Shown here: piece after piece, positions 8,363 through 16,090 of the stretch
Layout of the letters: the number at the start of each line of letters is the position of its first letter
Numbering within the stretch: the first letter of the stretch is position 1
Virus record (IMG/VR): IMGVR_UViG_3300044699_000156
Location: 1-36,753 of that record
Direction: 5' to 3' (one strand)
DNA from: a virus
DNA length: 36,753 bases
Translations under genes and position numbers: made by a program
Notes under the pieces: generated by a model
What the model was told of the DNA's origin: nothing
The model's database searches: none
What the model saw: the letters and a program-made list of their open reading frames with translations, nothing else

Positions 8363-8884
8363 ATGGCTTTCATTATCGATCAGCAGAACCAAGGAAGCTT
8401 CATACCAACGACTGGTATATTCGAAGTCGGAAGACTCTTCGAAGTAGATGTCGACAGTCCTGAGTTTAAAGAGTTACTGGCGCGTCTGTACCAGGCGGTT
8501 AACAACATCGCTAACGTACTGAACATAAAAGATACAGGGTATTACCTGGAGTCCGAGTTTACGACCGGCGCTCTCTATTTCAACCCAGCATCAGATGATC
8601 CCAACAAGCTCAGACCAGTGTTCAGAAAAGTCATAGACATGGGTGCATTAGCAGCTGGTGTGACCACCGTAGCACATGGTCTTACTATTGGTACTACATG
8701 GAAATTTGTTCACATTTACGGTGCAGCTTCTGGAACCCCGAACTACTACCCATTGCCATTCGTATCAGCAGGTGGTGCAACCAATATAGAGGTTCGCGTT
8801 GACTTAACCAATGTTATAGTAACTAATAACAGTGGTGTCGTATTTACATCAAGTACCGTAGTCTTAGAATATGTAAAGGAATAG
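8363..8884 (+). CDS. Small virion protein, probable tail component, 173 aa
   Basis: Starts after an AAGGAGATACA ribosome site 9 nt past the nozzle stop. The N-terminal third is helical (KELLARLYQAVNNIANVLNI) and probably multimerises; the C-terminal two thirds are beta-rich (RPVFRKVIDMG, VTTVAHGLTIGTTWKFVHIY, VRVDLTNVIV, TVVLEYVKE). This arrangement is familiar from short proteins beside nozzle genes in metagenomic podoviruses, but I cannot name a function. Tail hub, fibre anchor or tip is the most likely role. Confidence 0.65.
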   Translation: MAFIIDQQNQGSFIPTTGIFEVGRLFEVDVDSPEFKELLARLYQAVNNIANVLNIKDTGYYLESEFTTGALYFNPASDDPNKLRPVFRKVIDMGALAAGVTTVAHGLTIGTTWKFVHIYGAASGTPNYYPLPFVSAGGATNIEVRVDLTNVIVTNNSGVVFTSSTVVLEYVKE

Positions 8885-8893
8885 GAGTAAACA

Positions 8894-9475
8894 ATGGATC
8901 CATGGGTAACACCAGCACTGATGGCTGGAGGAGCAATAGCAAGTGGTCTCTCAGGAGTGCTTGGACATCGAGGTAAATGGGGTCAACAAGCAACTAAAAG
9001 CCCAGAACAGTTAGCAGGTAATAGATTTGCTCGTACACAGGGTATGGCACAGATACAGAACCCCTACCAGGGCTTCCAACCAATAGCTAATAATGCAATC
9101 GGTCAGTTCAATCGTCAGGTTGTGCCCTCTCTTGCTGAACGATTCAGCTCTTTAGGGAATAACTCACTCAGTTCACCAGCATTTGGCTCCCAGATGCAAG
9201 GTGCAAGCGATGACCTACAAGAACGCTTAGCAGCTATGCAGGCTCAGTACGGATTACAACAACAAGATCTTGGTCAAAGGCTTTTTGGCATGGGACAGTC
9301 ACCAGAGTTTGAGAATGTCTATACGGCTGGAGGAGACAACTGGTTATCAAGCATTCTTGGTAATTTGGGTCAAGGAATGGGATCAGTTGGAATGATGGGT
9401 GCTAAACAACAATATGGTGGTGGTCAACAAAATGATCAACTCATTAGACAGTTGATTCAAGCATTAAGGGGGTAA
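8894..9475 (+). CDS. Internal virion / DNA ejection-related protein, 193 aa
   Basis: The N-terminus has a short hydrophobic glycine/alanine stretch (TPALMAGGAIASGLSGVLGH). The middle is glutamine-rich and helical (LQERLAAMQAQYGLQQQDLG) and the C-terminal half has many glycines and methionines. Composition and position just before the very large gene at 9480 resemble the small ejection proteins of podoviruses that leave the capsid with the DNA. No family match that I can state. Confidence 0.6.
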   Translation: MDPWVTPALMAGGAIASGLSGVLGHRGKWGQQATKSPEQLAGNRFARTQGMAQIQNPYQGFQPIANNAIGQFNRQVVPSLAERFSSLGNNSLSSPAFGSQMQGASDDLQERLAAMQAQYGLQQQDLGQRLFGMGQSPEFENVYTAGGDNWLSSILGNLGQGMGSVGMMGAKQQYGGGQQNDQLIRQLIQALRG

Positions 9476-9479
9476 TGTA

Positions 9480-12215
9480 ATGGCAATAATCATTAATGAT
9501 CCATATGCACGTGGCGGTGGTGGAGTAGCAGGTCAGAAATTTGGAGAAGTTTTGAGTTCGGGTTTGCAGCAGCTAGCTGACACAAAGCTAAAAAATATGG
9601 AACGCAGACGATCAGCAGCAGAGCTTATGCCACTTGTTGGTAACGATGCTAAGCTGGCGTATGCACTTTCGGGCAACAAAGATCTTGCCAATCATTATTT
9701 CAAGAACAAATATGCTCAACCACGTGCTGGGGCTGCTTCAAAGCCTATGGCAACCGCTGAACAGATTCTTCCCCTTGTTGAAGGAAATCGTGAACTAGCA
9801 CAAATCTTGGGAGCCAATCCAGCGCTACAGAAATCTTATTTTGAAAAGAAGTGGGGGATTGGTGGTGGACGCGGTGGTGCAGGTCAAGAACCTAACCAAG
9901 AATTGAATGCTGGATTAAATGCCATGTTAGGCCTTGGGGGACAAGAACAACCTCAGCCGGGTCAACAACCGATTCAGACAATGGAACAGGCACCTCAAGG
10001 ACTTCAACAGCCAATGCCAGGTGCGCAACAAATGGTTACTCAACCAACAAGCACTATTGGTCGTATGCTTCCTAAAATACCAGCTAATGCAACGCCAGCA
10101 GAAGCCTTTAAGTATGCTTCAATGATACAGAGACAAGCAGAACGTGAGGCTGATCTTGCAAACAAAAGACAAGATATTGAAGATAGAAGACGATTAGCTG
10201 AAGAAAAGAATTTAACAGCAGAGCAAAGAACTAAGCAACGATCAATCAATGAGAGCAATAAGCCCTGGAAGAAAGAACATGAGAAAGAGATGTTTATTGC
10301 TGCTGAACTTAGAAAAGAATACACACGTATACGCGAGTTAATAGCTCGAGGTGATATTGAATGGGGTTTGATTGCTTCCAAGAAGCCTACAGCGTTGCTT
10401 AATGAAGATTCTAAAGCATTTAATAAATCAACCCAGAACATTGCACTATTGCGTATGGGTATGTATAAAGGTCGTGCAACTGATGCTGCATTGAGAGCAA
10501 TAGAAGCATCCAAGCCTAATCTTGCATTAGCACCGGAAACTAATCTTGATTTAGTTGACTCAGGAGAACAGCAACTTGATAGCAGAGAGCGACAGGATCA
10601 GTTCAAATCATATCTTATTGATCAAAATGGTGGACTAGAACCAGCAGATCTTGGATCAAAGGTTATGAGACTTGAATCACAATATGAAAAAGACCCACAA
10701 TCAGTGGCTCATATTCTTGGTGGACAGCCATCAGCAAAGGAAATGGGTTCTGAAAAGCCCGTAGAACAAACACAGCAACAGCCCCAACCTATTATTCCAG
10801 AACAACAACAAACACAACCACCATCTCCACCACAACCAAAAGAAGAAGGTCCACAGTTCAAGCCTCTATCTGTAGAGCAACAACTACGAGAAGGTTCACT
10901 TAGAAAGGCTTTAAGCCCAGAAACTAAATTAGGAAAAGTTTTGCAGGCTGGAGTTCAAGGGCTAGCACGCGGAACTGAAGCAATAGTTGGTCAATTTGGA
11001 AATGCTGACACGATTTTGAGAGGTATTGGTAACTACATCTCCGGTGGGTATATTCAAAGCCATGGAGAAAAAAGAAAAATTGGTGAGGCTCCTCCTTCTT
11101 CATCAGATGTACGAGAAATGTTACGAGATTTTACGGGTGGCTATACAGAACCAAAAGGTCAATTGGCTGAAGCTTTCAATGATTTTATAAGCGATCTATC
11201 ACACATATTTCTTCCGGGTAAAGCAGTAGGTATAGCGGCATCTGCGGGACATAAAATTGGTATGTTAACGAAAGTATTATTACCATTTTCTGGACAGACA
11301 TCTCTGCAAACGGCAGCAACACTTGCTGGAATTGGGACTGCTGGATCGGAGACAGCTAAATCATTTGGTGCTGGACCCGTAGGACAGGCCATGGCGAAAA
11401 TAGCCTTTATGACAGGATATGGCATTAAAGGCACCAATAAAGCTATAGACGAAGTTAAAAAAGCAAACTATAAAGGTGCTCAAAAAGATTGGCAAGATCT
11501 TGAAGTAGATGCAGCACCTATTGCTGAAGCATGGAAAACTTTTAAAAATAAAATAGATAAAAGTGCATCTCCCTATGCTGATAAACTTGCAGTTATTGGA
11601 TCTAAGTTTGGTAAATCGTTAGATGAGACACTTCTTAAGCATACCAAAAGCGCTTCACATACACGTGAAAAGGTTCTTTTGCCAGCTAAAGAAGTTGTTG
11701 ATCGAATTAGAGATGGAAACCAATGGATGTCATTGGCATCCCGTCCAACAATAGCAGAACCTAGTCGATACTTACCAAAGGAAATCAAGGAATATCTCCA
11801 TGACTTCCAGGAATCTATGAGCTCTTCTCTGGTTAAGTCAGCAAAGGAATCAGATTCTCAACAAATACTTGATGGTCTATCGAAGTTTTCAATAGCTCAA
11901 GATATACATCGTGGTCAAAATGCTCTTGGAGATGTTGGTCATTTTCTTAAGCACCACGTAAATCTTAAAGAGGCATTTGAAAGTGGGATCGTTAAAGCTG
12001 CGTTTGCTCCTGTAGGATATCCTGTTTTGAAGTTAACTCGCGAGGGAGTTCTTTTACAAAACATGTTACGCCATAGTGAAGAAGCACGTAGTATGTATGC
12101 CAATGCATTCAAGGCAGCCTCAGAAGAAAAGCTTCGTGCCTTTATGCATCATGCAACCAAGCTGGATAAAAAAGCTCTTGCCTATGAAGAGCGCATGAAA
12201 CAAAGAAAGAAATAG
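9480..12215 (+). CDS. Large internal virion (ejection) protein, 911 aa
   Basis: Largest intact gene in the window. Residues 1-220 contain two copies of a short helical motif (AAELMPLVGNDAKLAYALSG and TAEQILPLVEGNRELAQILG). Residues about 220-260 are a charged coiled coil (RQAEREADLANKRQDIEDRR). A disordered proline/glutamine linker covers about 420-460. The C-terminal half has glycine- and alanine-rich, weakly hydrophobic helices (LQTAATLAGIGTAGSETAKS) followed by a basic helical tail. Size, low complexity and position at the end of the structural block fit proteins ejected into the host envelope during DNA delivery. No lysozyme motif seen. Confidence 0.65.
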   Translation: MAIIINDPYARGGGGVAGQKFGEVLSSGLQQLADTKLKNMERRRSAAELMPLVGNDAKLAYALSGNKDLANHYFKNKYAQPRAGAASKPMATAEQILPLVEGNRELAQILGANPALQKSYFEKKWGIGGGRGGAGQEPNQELNAGLNAMLGLGGQEQPQPGQQPIQTMEQAPQGLQQPMPGAQQMVTQPTSTIGRMLPKIPANATPAEAFKYASMIQRQAEREADLANKRQDIEDRRRLAEEKNLTAEQRTKQRSINESNKPWKKEHEKEMFIAAELRKEYTRIRELIARGDIEWGLIASKKPTALLNEDSKAFNKSTQNIALLRMGMYKGRATDAALRAIEASKPNLALAPETNLDLVDSGEQQLDSRERQDQFKSYLIDQNGGLEPADLGSKVMRLESQYEKDPQSVAHILGGQPSAKEMGSEKPVEQTQQQPQPIIPEQQQTQPPSPPQPKEEGPQFKPLSVEQQLREGSLRKALSPETKLGKVLQAGVQGLARGTEAIVGQFGNADTILRGIGNYISGGYIQSHGEKRKIGEAPPSSSDVREMLRDFTGGYTEPKGQLAEAFNDFISDLSHIFLPGKAVGIAASAGHKIGMLTKVLLPFSGQTSLQTAATLAGIGTAGSETAKSFGAGPVGQAMAKIAFMTGYGIKGTNKAIDEVKKANYKGAQKDWQDLEVDAAPIAEAWKTFKNKIDKSASPYADKLAVIGSKFGKSLDETLLKHTKSASHTREKVLLPAKEVVDRIRDGNQWMSLASRPTIAEPSRYLPKEIKEYLHDFQESMSSSLVKSAKESDSQQILDGLSKFSIAQDIHRGQNALGDVGHFLKHHVNLKEAFESGIVKAAFAPVGYPVLKLTREGVLLQNMLRHSEEARSMYANAFKAASEEKLRAFMHHATKLDKKALAYEERMKQRKK

Positions 12216-12231
12216 GGGCATAGGCCCCTAT
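12212..12231 (+). terminator. Hairpin at the end of the late structural operon
   Basis: ATAGGGGC and GCCCCTAT form a perfect 8-bp stem with the 4-base loop ATAG, starting inside the stop codon of the 911-aa gene. No long U-run follows (AATTTCC), so termination would be partial. It lies between convergent genes and could serve both strands. Confidence 0.5.
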
Positions 12232-12302
12232 AATTTCCAAAGTCCCTCAACAGCCAGGATCAAGAAGGTTAAAACAAACCAACAAGCCAGTATTTCAATC
12301 AT
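12228..12302 (-). CDS. Possible 24-aa membrane peptide
   Basis: ATG 12302 overlaps the stop of the preceding small gene and opens MIEILACWFVLTFLILAVEG, a single hydrophobic helix of about 18 residues, stop at 12228. Translational coupling is plausible. It is too short to judge by composition alone, and no ribosome site is evident. Confidence 0.3.
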   Translation of the reverse strand: MIEILACWFVLTFLILAVEGLWKL

Positions 12303-12426
12303 CGCAACACGTCTCGCACTTATAAAATCCTTCATCTTCAACGCTGATATAGTTATCAGTCAGTTCACCACAACGCTCACAGCATTCAGTTTCAATTACT
12401 TCTGGTTCAATTTCAAATGCTTTCAT
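12295..12426 (-). CDS. Small zinc-ribbon-like protein, 43 aa
   Basis: ATG 12426 has an AGGAG ribosome site 6 nt upstream inside the end of the previous gene. The protein has two cysteine pairs, CCERCGEL and CETCC, separated by about 18 residues, the layout of a small zinc ribbon, with an acidic N-terminus. A longer reading from 12498 lacks a ribosome site and overlaps the upstream gene, so the short start is preferred. Function unknown. Confidence 0.55.
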   Translation of the reverse strand: MKAFEIEPEVIETECCERCGELTDNYISVEDEGFYKCETCCDD

Positions 12427-12727
12427 GCTCATCTCCTGCAACAGATCCAACATACGACAACTTCCACATGACACTGGCTGGTTTACGGTACATATCAAGA
12501 TTAACGCCCTTGAGCTGTGGTATCGCCTTATAGTCTACGGTACCAGCTCGTGTTGAGCACTCATATTTAAAACCCCCCCCAAAGGAGTTTAAATCCCCAC
12601 TCAGCTCTTTAAGCTCTAAGATCGCTTGATCTTCCATAGCTTCAAGCGCTTTTCTCTTCTGTTGCAGATCAAAGGCTTCCTGTGCCTTCTTGACCCACTG
12701 TTCGTTTTGTTTAATGAAATTAAGCAT
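12413..12727 (-). CDS. Hypothetical protein with coiled-coil N-terminus, 104 aa
   Basis: Starts after a GAGGGGGCGAAC ribosome site. Residues 1-45 form a helical, charged segment (WVKKAQEAFDLQQKRKALEA); the second half reads YKAIPQLKGVNLDMYRKPAS then VMWKLSYVG. That ending, with an acid- or aromatic-flanked DYKAIPxLKGVxLxxYRK motif, is one I have seen in small phage proteins near recombination genes, but I cannot assign a function. It is the second gene of the minus-strand cassette behind the GIY-YIG gene. Confidence 0.6.
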   Translation of the reverse strand: MLNFIKQNEQWVKKAQEAFDLQQKRKALEAMEDQAILELKELSGDLNSFGGGFKYECSTRAGTVDYKAIPQLKGVNLDMYRKPASVMWKLSYVGSVAGDEHESI

Positions 12728-12749
12728 GTTCGCCCCCTCAGATAGTGTG

Positions 12750-13250
12750 TTATTTAGACTGTTTTTTATCTACCAAATCAATTAACTCAATAGCTTTATT
12801 TTCTGCATAAACGTAGGCTTCCAAAATCCTGTTTATATAAGTCTTCAATGATATATTCCTTTTAGCAGACCAGACTTTTAAATTTCTATGAAGATCTGAA
12901 TTAATTATCACATTAAGAACTTGCTTAGGAATTACATCTTCAATACGTGAGTCTTTATTTTCATAAGTATTGTATTTAGGCTTATGCTTTTCTATGAGAC
13001 TTCTTTCAAGGTCCTTGGCTTGCCCTATCGTTTTTGTAACTATGGACTCAACTATTGAGCTTGCGTTTATAATAGCCGATGCTTTTAACATAGATGTTCT
13101 ACTAGAAAGATGACTCATACATCTTTGTCGTAGATTTTTGGCTGACCCAATGTATATAAAATTACCTTCAGCATTTTTAAAGATATAAACCCCACAATCT
13201 TCTGTAAGATTGGTTATCTGAAGCGATAATTGCTTAAGTGATTCTTCCAT
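12750..13250 (-). CDS. GIY-YIG endonuclease with C-terminal ribbon-helix-helix domain
   Basis: 166 residues from ATG 13250, chosen because AAGGAGATAGTT precedes it; an in-frame ATG 21 nt upstream has no ribosome site. GIY-YIG nuclease domain at residues 19-100: GVYIF (20-24), FIYIGSAKNLRQRC (31-44) and LERSLIEKHKPKYN. Residues about 111-147 read as an RHH DNA-binding fold: a strand (VLNVIINSDLHRNLKVW) followed by two helices (SLKTYINRILEAYV). Family knowledge: GIY-YIG homing enzymes usually bear other DNA-binding tails, and RHH proteins bind short tandem operators. The gene leads a minus-strand cassette inside the plus-strand late region and has its own promoter with a repeat array. Function: homing endonuclease, possibly self-repressing. 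Confidence 0.85.
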   Translation of the reverse strand: MEESLKQLSLQITNLTEDCGVYIFKNAEGNFIYIGSAKNLRQRCMSHLSSRTSMLKASAIINASSIVESIVTKTIGQAKDLERSLIEKHKPKYNTYENKDSRIEDVIPKQVLNVIINSDLHRNLKVWSAKRNISLKTYINRILEAYVYAENKAIELIDLVDKKQSK

Positions 13251-13268
13251 AACTATCTCCTTGGATTT

Positions 13269-13316
13269 CAAAGAACTATTAAAATAACTATATAATTAAC
13301 TATATCTAAAACTATA
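13269..13316 (-). promoter_or_regulatory. Four 12-bp tandem repeats, likely operator
   Basis: On the minus strand four consecutive 12-bp units start TATAGTT, TATAGTT, TATAGTT and AATAGTT (plus-strand blocks 13305-13316, 13293-13304, 13281-13292, 13269-13280). The spacing is exact. The second unit contains the -10 box of the promoter for the GIY-YIG gene and the others cover the spacer and transcription start. The layout fits cooperative binding of an RHH protein, and the gene downstream encodes one. Confidence 0.6.
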
Positions 13317-13326
13317 CAAATGTCAA
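13299..13326 (-). promoter_or_regulatory. Sigma70-type promoter for the GIY-YIG gene
   Basis: TTGACA (plus-strand 13321-13326 as TGTCAA), 16-bp spacer, TATAGT (13299-13304). A perfect -35 and a near-perfect -10. The start would be near 13292, giving a leader of about 40 nt to the ATG at 13250. Confidence 0.75.
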
Positions 13327-13391
13327 TCTTTTCTTTCAATCTCGAATGTTCCATGTTTTGCTAATGAGGTAATGAAAACTTTAATGCCAAA

Positions 13392-13421
13392 CCCAGGCGT
13401 CGCCTAAGGGCTATGCCGGGC
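13392..13421 (+). repeat. 30-nt leader element, copy 1 (before fibre gene 1)
   Basis: Identical over 30 nt to 16091-16120. It ends 14 nt before the ATG at 13436 and is followed by a GAGGGAG ribosome site. It can fold with outer pairing CCC(A)GGC with GCCGGG and a small inner stem GCC/GGC. It begins CCCAGGCGTCGCC and ends GCTATGCCGGGC. Likely a 5'-UTR control or stability element shared by two late transcripts. Confidence 0.75.
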
Positions 13422-13435
13422 AAGAGGGAGAAAAC

Positions 13436-15109
13436 ATGGCAATCGCACGTACACGACAGAATACCATTTACGGGTTTCCTAATCCGTTAGCAAATCAGTT
13501 CCCAGAACCCATTGTAATGAACCGTAACCCAACAACGTTTGACCAAGGTGAAATTGGACAGACATGGGTCAGACCAGACAACAACACGGCCTTCATCTTG
13601 ACCTCATCGGTTGCTGGTGTTAATACCTGGTCTACATCCCCTGTTGTCCCGGTTAACCCACTAAACCTTGATGTTATTAATAACCTTACCGTCGGTGGAA
13701 CAGCAGTCGTAACCGGCAATATAACAACAGCCGGTACACTTCTTGGGGATGCTCTTAATATCACCAACAATGCGGTAATCGGTGGAACCTTGGGGGTCAC
13801 TGGAGTAACAACATTTACTGGTGATGTTGTTGTAAATGGTGATTTTGATATCAACAGTGGAGATACCGTAACCATCCAGTCCAGTGCAAACAGTCCAGCA
13901 GCAGTACGTCTGTTTGCATCCAACGCAGCTGGTGGTATCACCATGGATGCTGGTACCCAAGGGTATACCATAAGCACAGCAACCAATGGCCCATTCAACG
14001 TACAAAATGGAACCGGAACCATCACGCTTAATGGTACCGGTGCCCAAGCAATCAACATCGGTACGCAAGCAGCTGTTGTTAAAACGATAGCGATCGGCGG
14101 TACGGGCGCAAACGTCATTACCATCGGCAATACCCAAACAGCTGGATCATTCAGTCTTGGTGCAGCAATGACCACGGGCACCATCAATATTGGTGGAACC
14201 GGTCTTCAAACTGGTACGGTAAACCTTGCAGTCGGAACGGGACTTCAGACCATTAATCTTGGTACAGGTGGAACAGGAGCCAAGACCATTAACATAGGTA
14301 CTGGCGCAGCTGTTGCTAATCAGATCAACCTTGGTGGCACAGGCGCTAATGCCATATTTATTGGTGATACGCAAACTGCTGGAAGCATCTCCCTTGGTGA
14401 TGCTATGACTACAGGTACAATCAACATTGGTGGTACTGGACTTCAAACTGGAGATATGGATATTGCAGTTGGTTCTGGTGATCAGAATATAAGCATCGGT
14501 AATAATGCCTTAGGTGTTAAAACCATCGAAATTGGTAATGATGTAGCAGGCTCAACTGTTGTGCTTCGAGGAGGCGCTGGAATTGGAAGTGCAATTGTTA
14601 TTGATGATGGTTCTTTTGTTATTAGTACCGGGACTGGAGCACTCCAGGTATCTAATGATGCTGCGGATACAGTGGTCGATATATCAACCGGCGCTGGCGT
14701 TAAAACCACAAGTCTTGGATCAACCACTACAACTTCAACAACAACCATTAATGGTGGAACAGCTGGTGGAATAGTATTAAATGGTGGTGGTAATGTAACC
14801 ATGGTACCAGAAACCGATACACAAGCATCACCTACAGCAACTTCAGTCATTGATGCTAATGTTGGAGTAGCTACTTTTACGGGCTTTACCACAGCATCAG
14901 CAGCTTCACAGGTGTTTACTATCACCAATGCCGAGATCGCTGTGACATCGGGTATCTTTGTAACTGCTCATAACGAAGGCGCTAACGATGCACAGATGAC
15001 GGTTATGCGTGTTAAAGCAGCCGCTGGATCCATGGAAGTAACGCTTAAAAATAATGGTGCAGCAGCGCTTAATGGTAACGTTGTGATATCTTTCTGGGTG
15101 ATAAGCTGA
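13436..15109 (+). CDS. Tail fibre protein 1, 557 aa, repeat-rich
   Basis: The N-terminus (RQNTIYGFPNPLANQFPEPI, then IGQTWVRPDNNTAFIL) is a probable anchor to the tail. Residues about 75-480 are a beta-helix-like array of short repeats (TINIGGTGLQTG, KTIAIGGTGANVI, QTAGSFSLGAAMTTG). The C-terminal 70 residues (QVFTITNAEIAVTSGIFVTA .. VVISFWVIS) look like a compact receptor-binding or trimerisation tip. Composition is rich in glycine, threonine and asparagine with almost no cysteine, as usual for trimeric fibres. An identical 30-nt leader is shared with the gene at 16137. An HNH gene follows directly. Confidence 0.8.
   Translation: MAIARTRQNTIYGFPNPLANQFPEPIVMNRNPTTFDQGEIGQTWVRPDNNTAFILTSSVAGVNTWSTSPVVPVNPLNLDVINNLTVGGTAVVTGNITTAGTLLGDALNITNNAVIGGTLGVTGVTTFTGDVVVNGDFDINSGDTVTIQSSANSPAAVRLFASNAAGGITMDAGTQGYTISTATNGPFNVQNGTGTITLNGTGAQAINIGTQAAVVKTIAIGGTGANVITIGNTQTAGSFSLGAAMTTGTINIGGTGLQTGTVNLAVGTGLQTINLGTGGTGAKTINIGTGAAVANQINLGGTGANAIFIGDTQTAGSISLGDAMTTGTINIGGTGLQTGDMDIAVGSGDQNISIGNNALGVKTIEIGNDVAGSTVVLRGGAGIGSAIVIDDGSFVISTGTGALQVSNDAADTVVDISTGAGVKTTSLGSTTTTSTTTINGGTAGGIVLNGGGNVTMVPETDTQASPTATSVIDANVGVATFTGFTTASAASQVFTITNAEIAVTSGIFVTAHNEGANDAQMTVMRVKAAAGSMEVTLKNNGAAALNGNVVISFWVIS
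14107..14463 (+). repeat. About 237-nt coding repeat within fibre gene 1
   Basis: The reading GANVITIGNTQTAGSFSLGA from about 14107 recurs as GANAIFIGDTQTAGSISLGD from about 14344, both followed by AMTTGTINIGGTGLQTG. The second unit is only about half as long before it diverges. The nucleotide copies have drifted mainly at third positions, so this is an old internal duplication kept for structure. Confidence 0.6.
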
Positions 15110-15112
15110 CGA

Positions 15113-15141
15113 TTGATATAATTAATCCAAACCCATATAAT
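15113..15141 (+). promoter_or_regulatory. Sigma70-type promoter inside the HNH hairpin
   Basis: TTGATA 15113-15118, 17-bp spacer, TATAAT 15136-15141. The -10 lies in the 5' arm of the hairpin at 15133-15190, and the start would fall near 15148, removing that arm from the transcript. Confidence 0.65.
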
Positions 15142-15190
15142 ATCCTATCATTACAAATCTATTCAATTTAATCGATAGGATATTATATGG
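15133..15190 (+). promoter_or_regulatory. RBS- and start-codon-sequestering hairpin of the HNH gene
   Basis: CCATATAATATCCTATC (15133-15149) is a perfect 17-bp inverted repeat of 15174-15190, with a 24-nt loop. The 3' arm contains the GATAGGA ribosome site and the ATG at 15187. Read-through transcripts from the late operon should hide the start; transcripts from the internal promoter lack the 5' arm. Established parallel: T4 homing endonucleases such as I-TevI use an RBS hairpin with a promoter inside it. Confidence 0.85.
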
Positions 15191-15816
15191 TTGGAACTTC
15201 AAAGTGTCCTGTATGTGGCATAGTTTTCAAATGGCGAAAGTCAAAAGATGAAAAACCAGCAACATATTGTAAGAAAAAATGTATGAATAGAATGGTTCAT
15301 ACGTGGAATCTTAAGGGCAGATTTAAATGGGATACCGCACCCGAAGACGAAAAGATTAAGAAACTAAAGGAACGTTTTGAAAAATATGTTGTTAGGCAAG
15401 ATGGATGTTGGGACTGGAAAGGCTGTCTTCATAAAAGTGGATATGCTCCGATGAACTTCTATAACAATAAGCAAAAAAATGCTCATATAGTTTCATGGAT
15501 CTTGCATAATGGTGATATTCCAGATTCATTACTGGTATTACATAAATGTGATAATCATAAATGTACTAATCCAGAACATTTATTTTTGGGTACTCATAAA
15601 TCCAATACTCAAGATATGTTAAACAAAAAAAGGAATCATCCTGCTTTTGGGGAAACTCATACACGTGCAAAGCTAACTACACAACAAGTTAGAGAAATAA
15701 AAAACAAACTTGCTATGGGAGTAACTATGAAACGATTATGTGATGATTATAATATGAGTAAGGGCGCTATGTATGCTTTAAAACATGGCATAACATGGAA
15801 GCATGTAATTATATAA
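15187..15816 (+). CDS. HNH homing endonuclease with zinc and HTH modules, 209 aa
   Basis: The N-terminus has a zinc-knuckle-like module (CPVCG, then YCKKKC). The central HNH domain has GCWDWKGCLHKSGYA, AHIVSWILHNGDIPDSLLVL, and HKCDNHKCTNPEHLFLGTHK, matching the HNH_3 pattern in which the HxCxxxxCxNPxHL segment binds metal. The C-terminal 45 residues (LTTQQVREIKNKLAMGVTMK, then LCDDYNMSKGAMYALKHG) form a probable helix-turn-helix for site recognition. It lies between fibre gene 1 and the small gene at 15841. Expression is apparently controlled by the start-codon hairpin. Confidence 0.9.
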   Translation: MVGTSKCPVCGIVFKWRKSKDEKPATYCKKKCMNRMVHTWNLKGRFKWDTAPEDEKIKKLKERFEKYVVRQDGCWDWKGCLHKSGYAPMNFYNNKQKNAHIVSWILHNGDIPDSLLVLHKCDNHKCTNPEHLFLGTHKSNTQDMLNKKRNHPAFGETHTRAKLTTQQVREIKNKLAMGVTMKRLCDDYNMSKGAMYALKHGITWKHVII

Positions 15817-15840
15817 ATAACTTTTCATAAAGGAACACTC

Positions 15841-16074
15841 ATGGAAGCACATGAAGTACGTTACATCCAGCTCATTGATAAACACGGTGAAAATGGCGAG
15901 TTTGCTTATGTTCTTAAGGTGCCATTAAATGCACCATGGGAAACAGCTCATGCAGCAGCAGCCAACTTTGGTGCTGCACTTAAAGAGCTGGAAGAAAAGA
16001 ACAAGAAGGCCATTGAAGAGGCCCAAGCAGCTCAAGCAGAGCCTGAACCAGTAGCTGCAGAGGTAGTTGCTTAA
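15841..16074 (+). CDS. Small acidic protein, 77 aa
   Basis: Clean reading frame after an AAAGGAACACTC ribosome site. It opens EAHEVRYIQLIDKHGENGEF and contains VLKVPLNAPWETAHAAAANF, then ends in an alanine/glutamate-rich helical tail. Small proteins of this type often sit between fibre genes. Possible fibre assembly partner; function unknown. Confidence 0.6.
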   Translation: MEAHEVRYIQLIDKHGENGEFAYVLKVPLNAPWETAHAAAANFGAALKELEEKNKKAIEEAQAAQAEPEPVAAEVVA

Positions 16075-16090
16075 CCAATAAAAAGATTAC

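Noticed and set aside
13247-13258. Fifth ATAGTT operator unit near the GIY-YIG start
   Set aside because: It is out of the 12-bp register and is formed by the ribosome site and start codon.
13392-13421. Leader repeat as a group I intron receptor or riboswitch
   Set aside because: It shares GCCTAAGG and CTATG with the intron receptor, but the following bases cannot pair as in the 11-nt receptor, and no known riboswitch consensus fits.
13495-14187. 230-aa minus-strand frame inside fibre gene 1
   Set aside because: Shadow of the low-complexity fibre gene (GGT/ACC-rich codons leave long antisense frames); no ribosome site.
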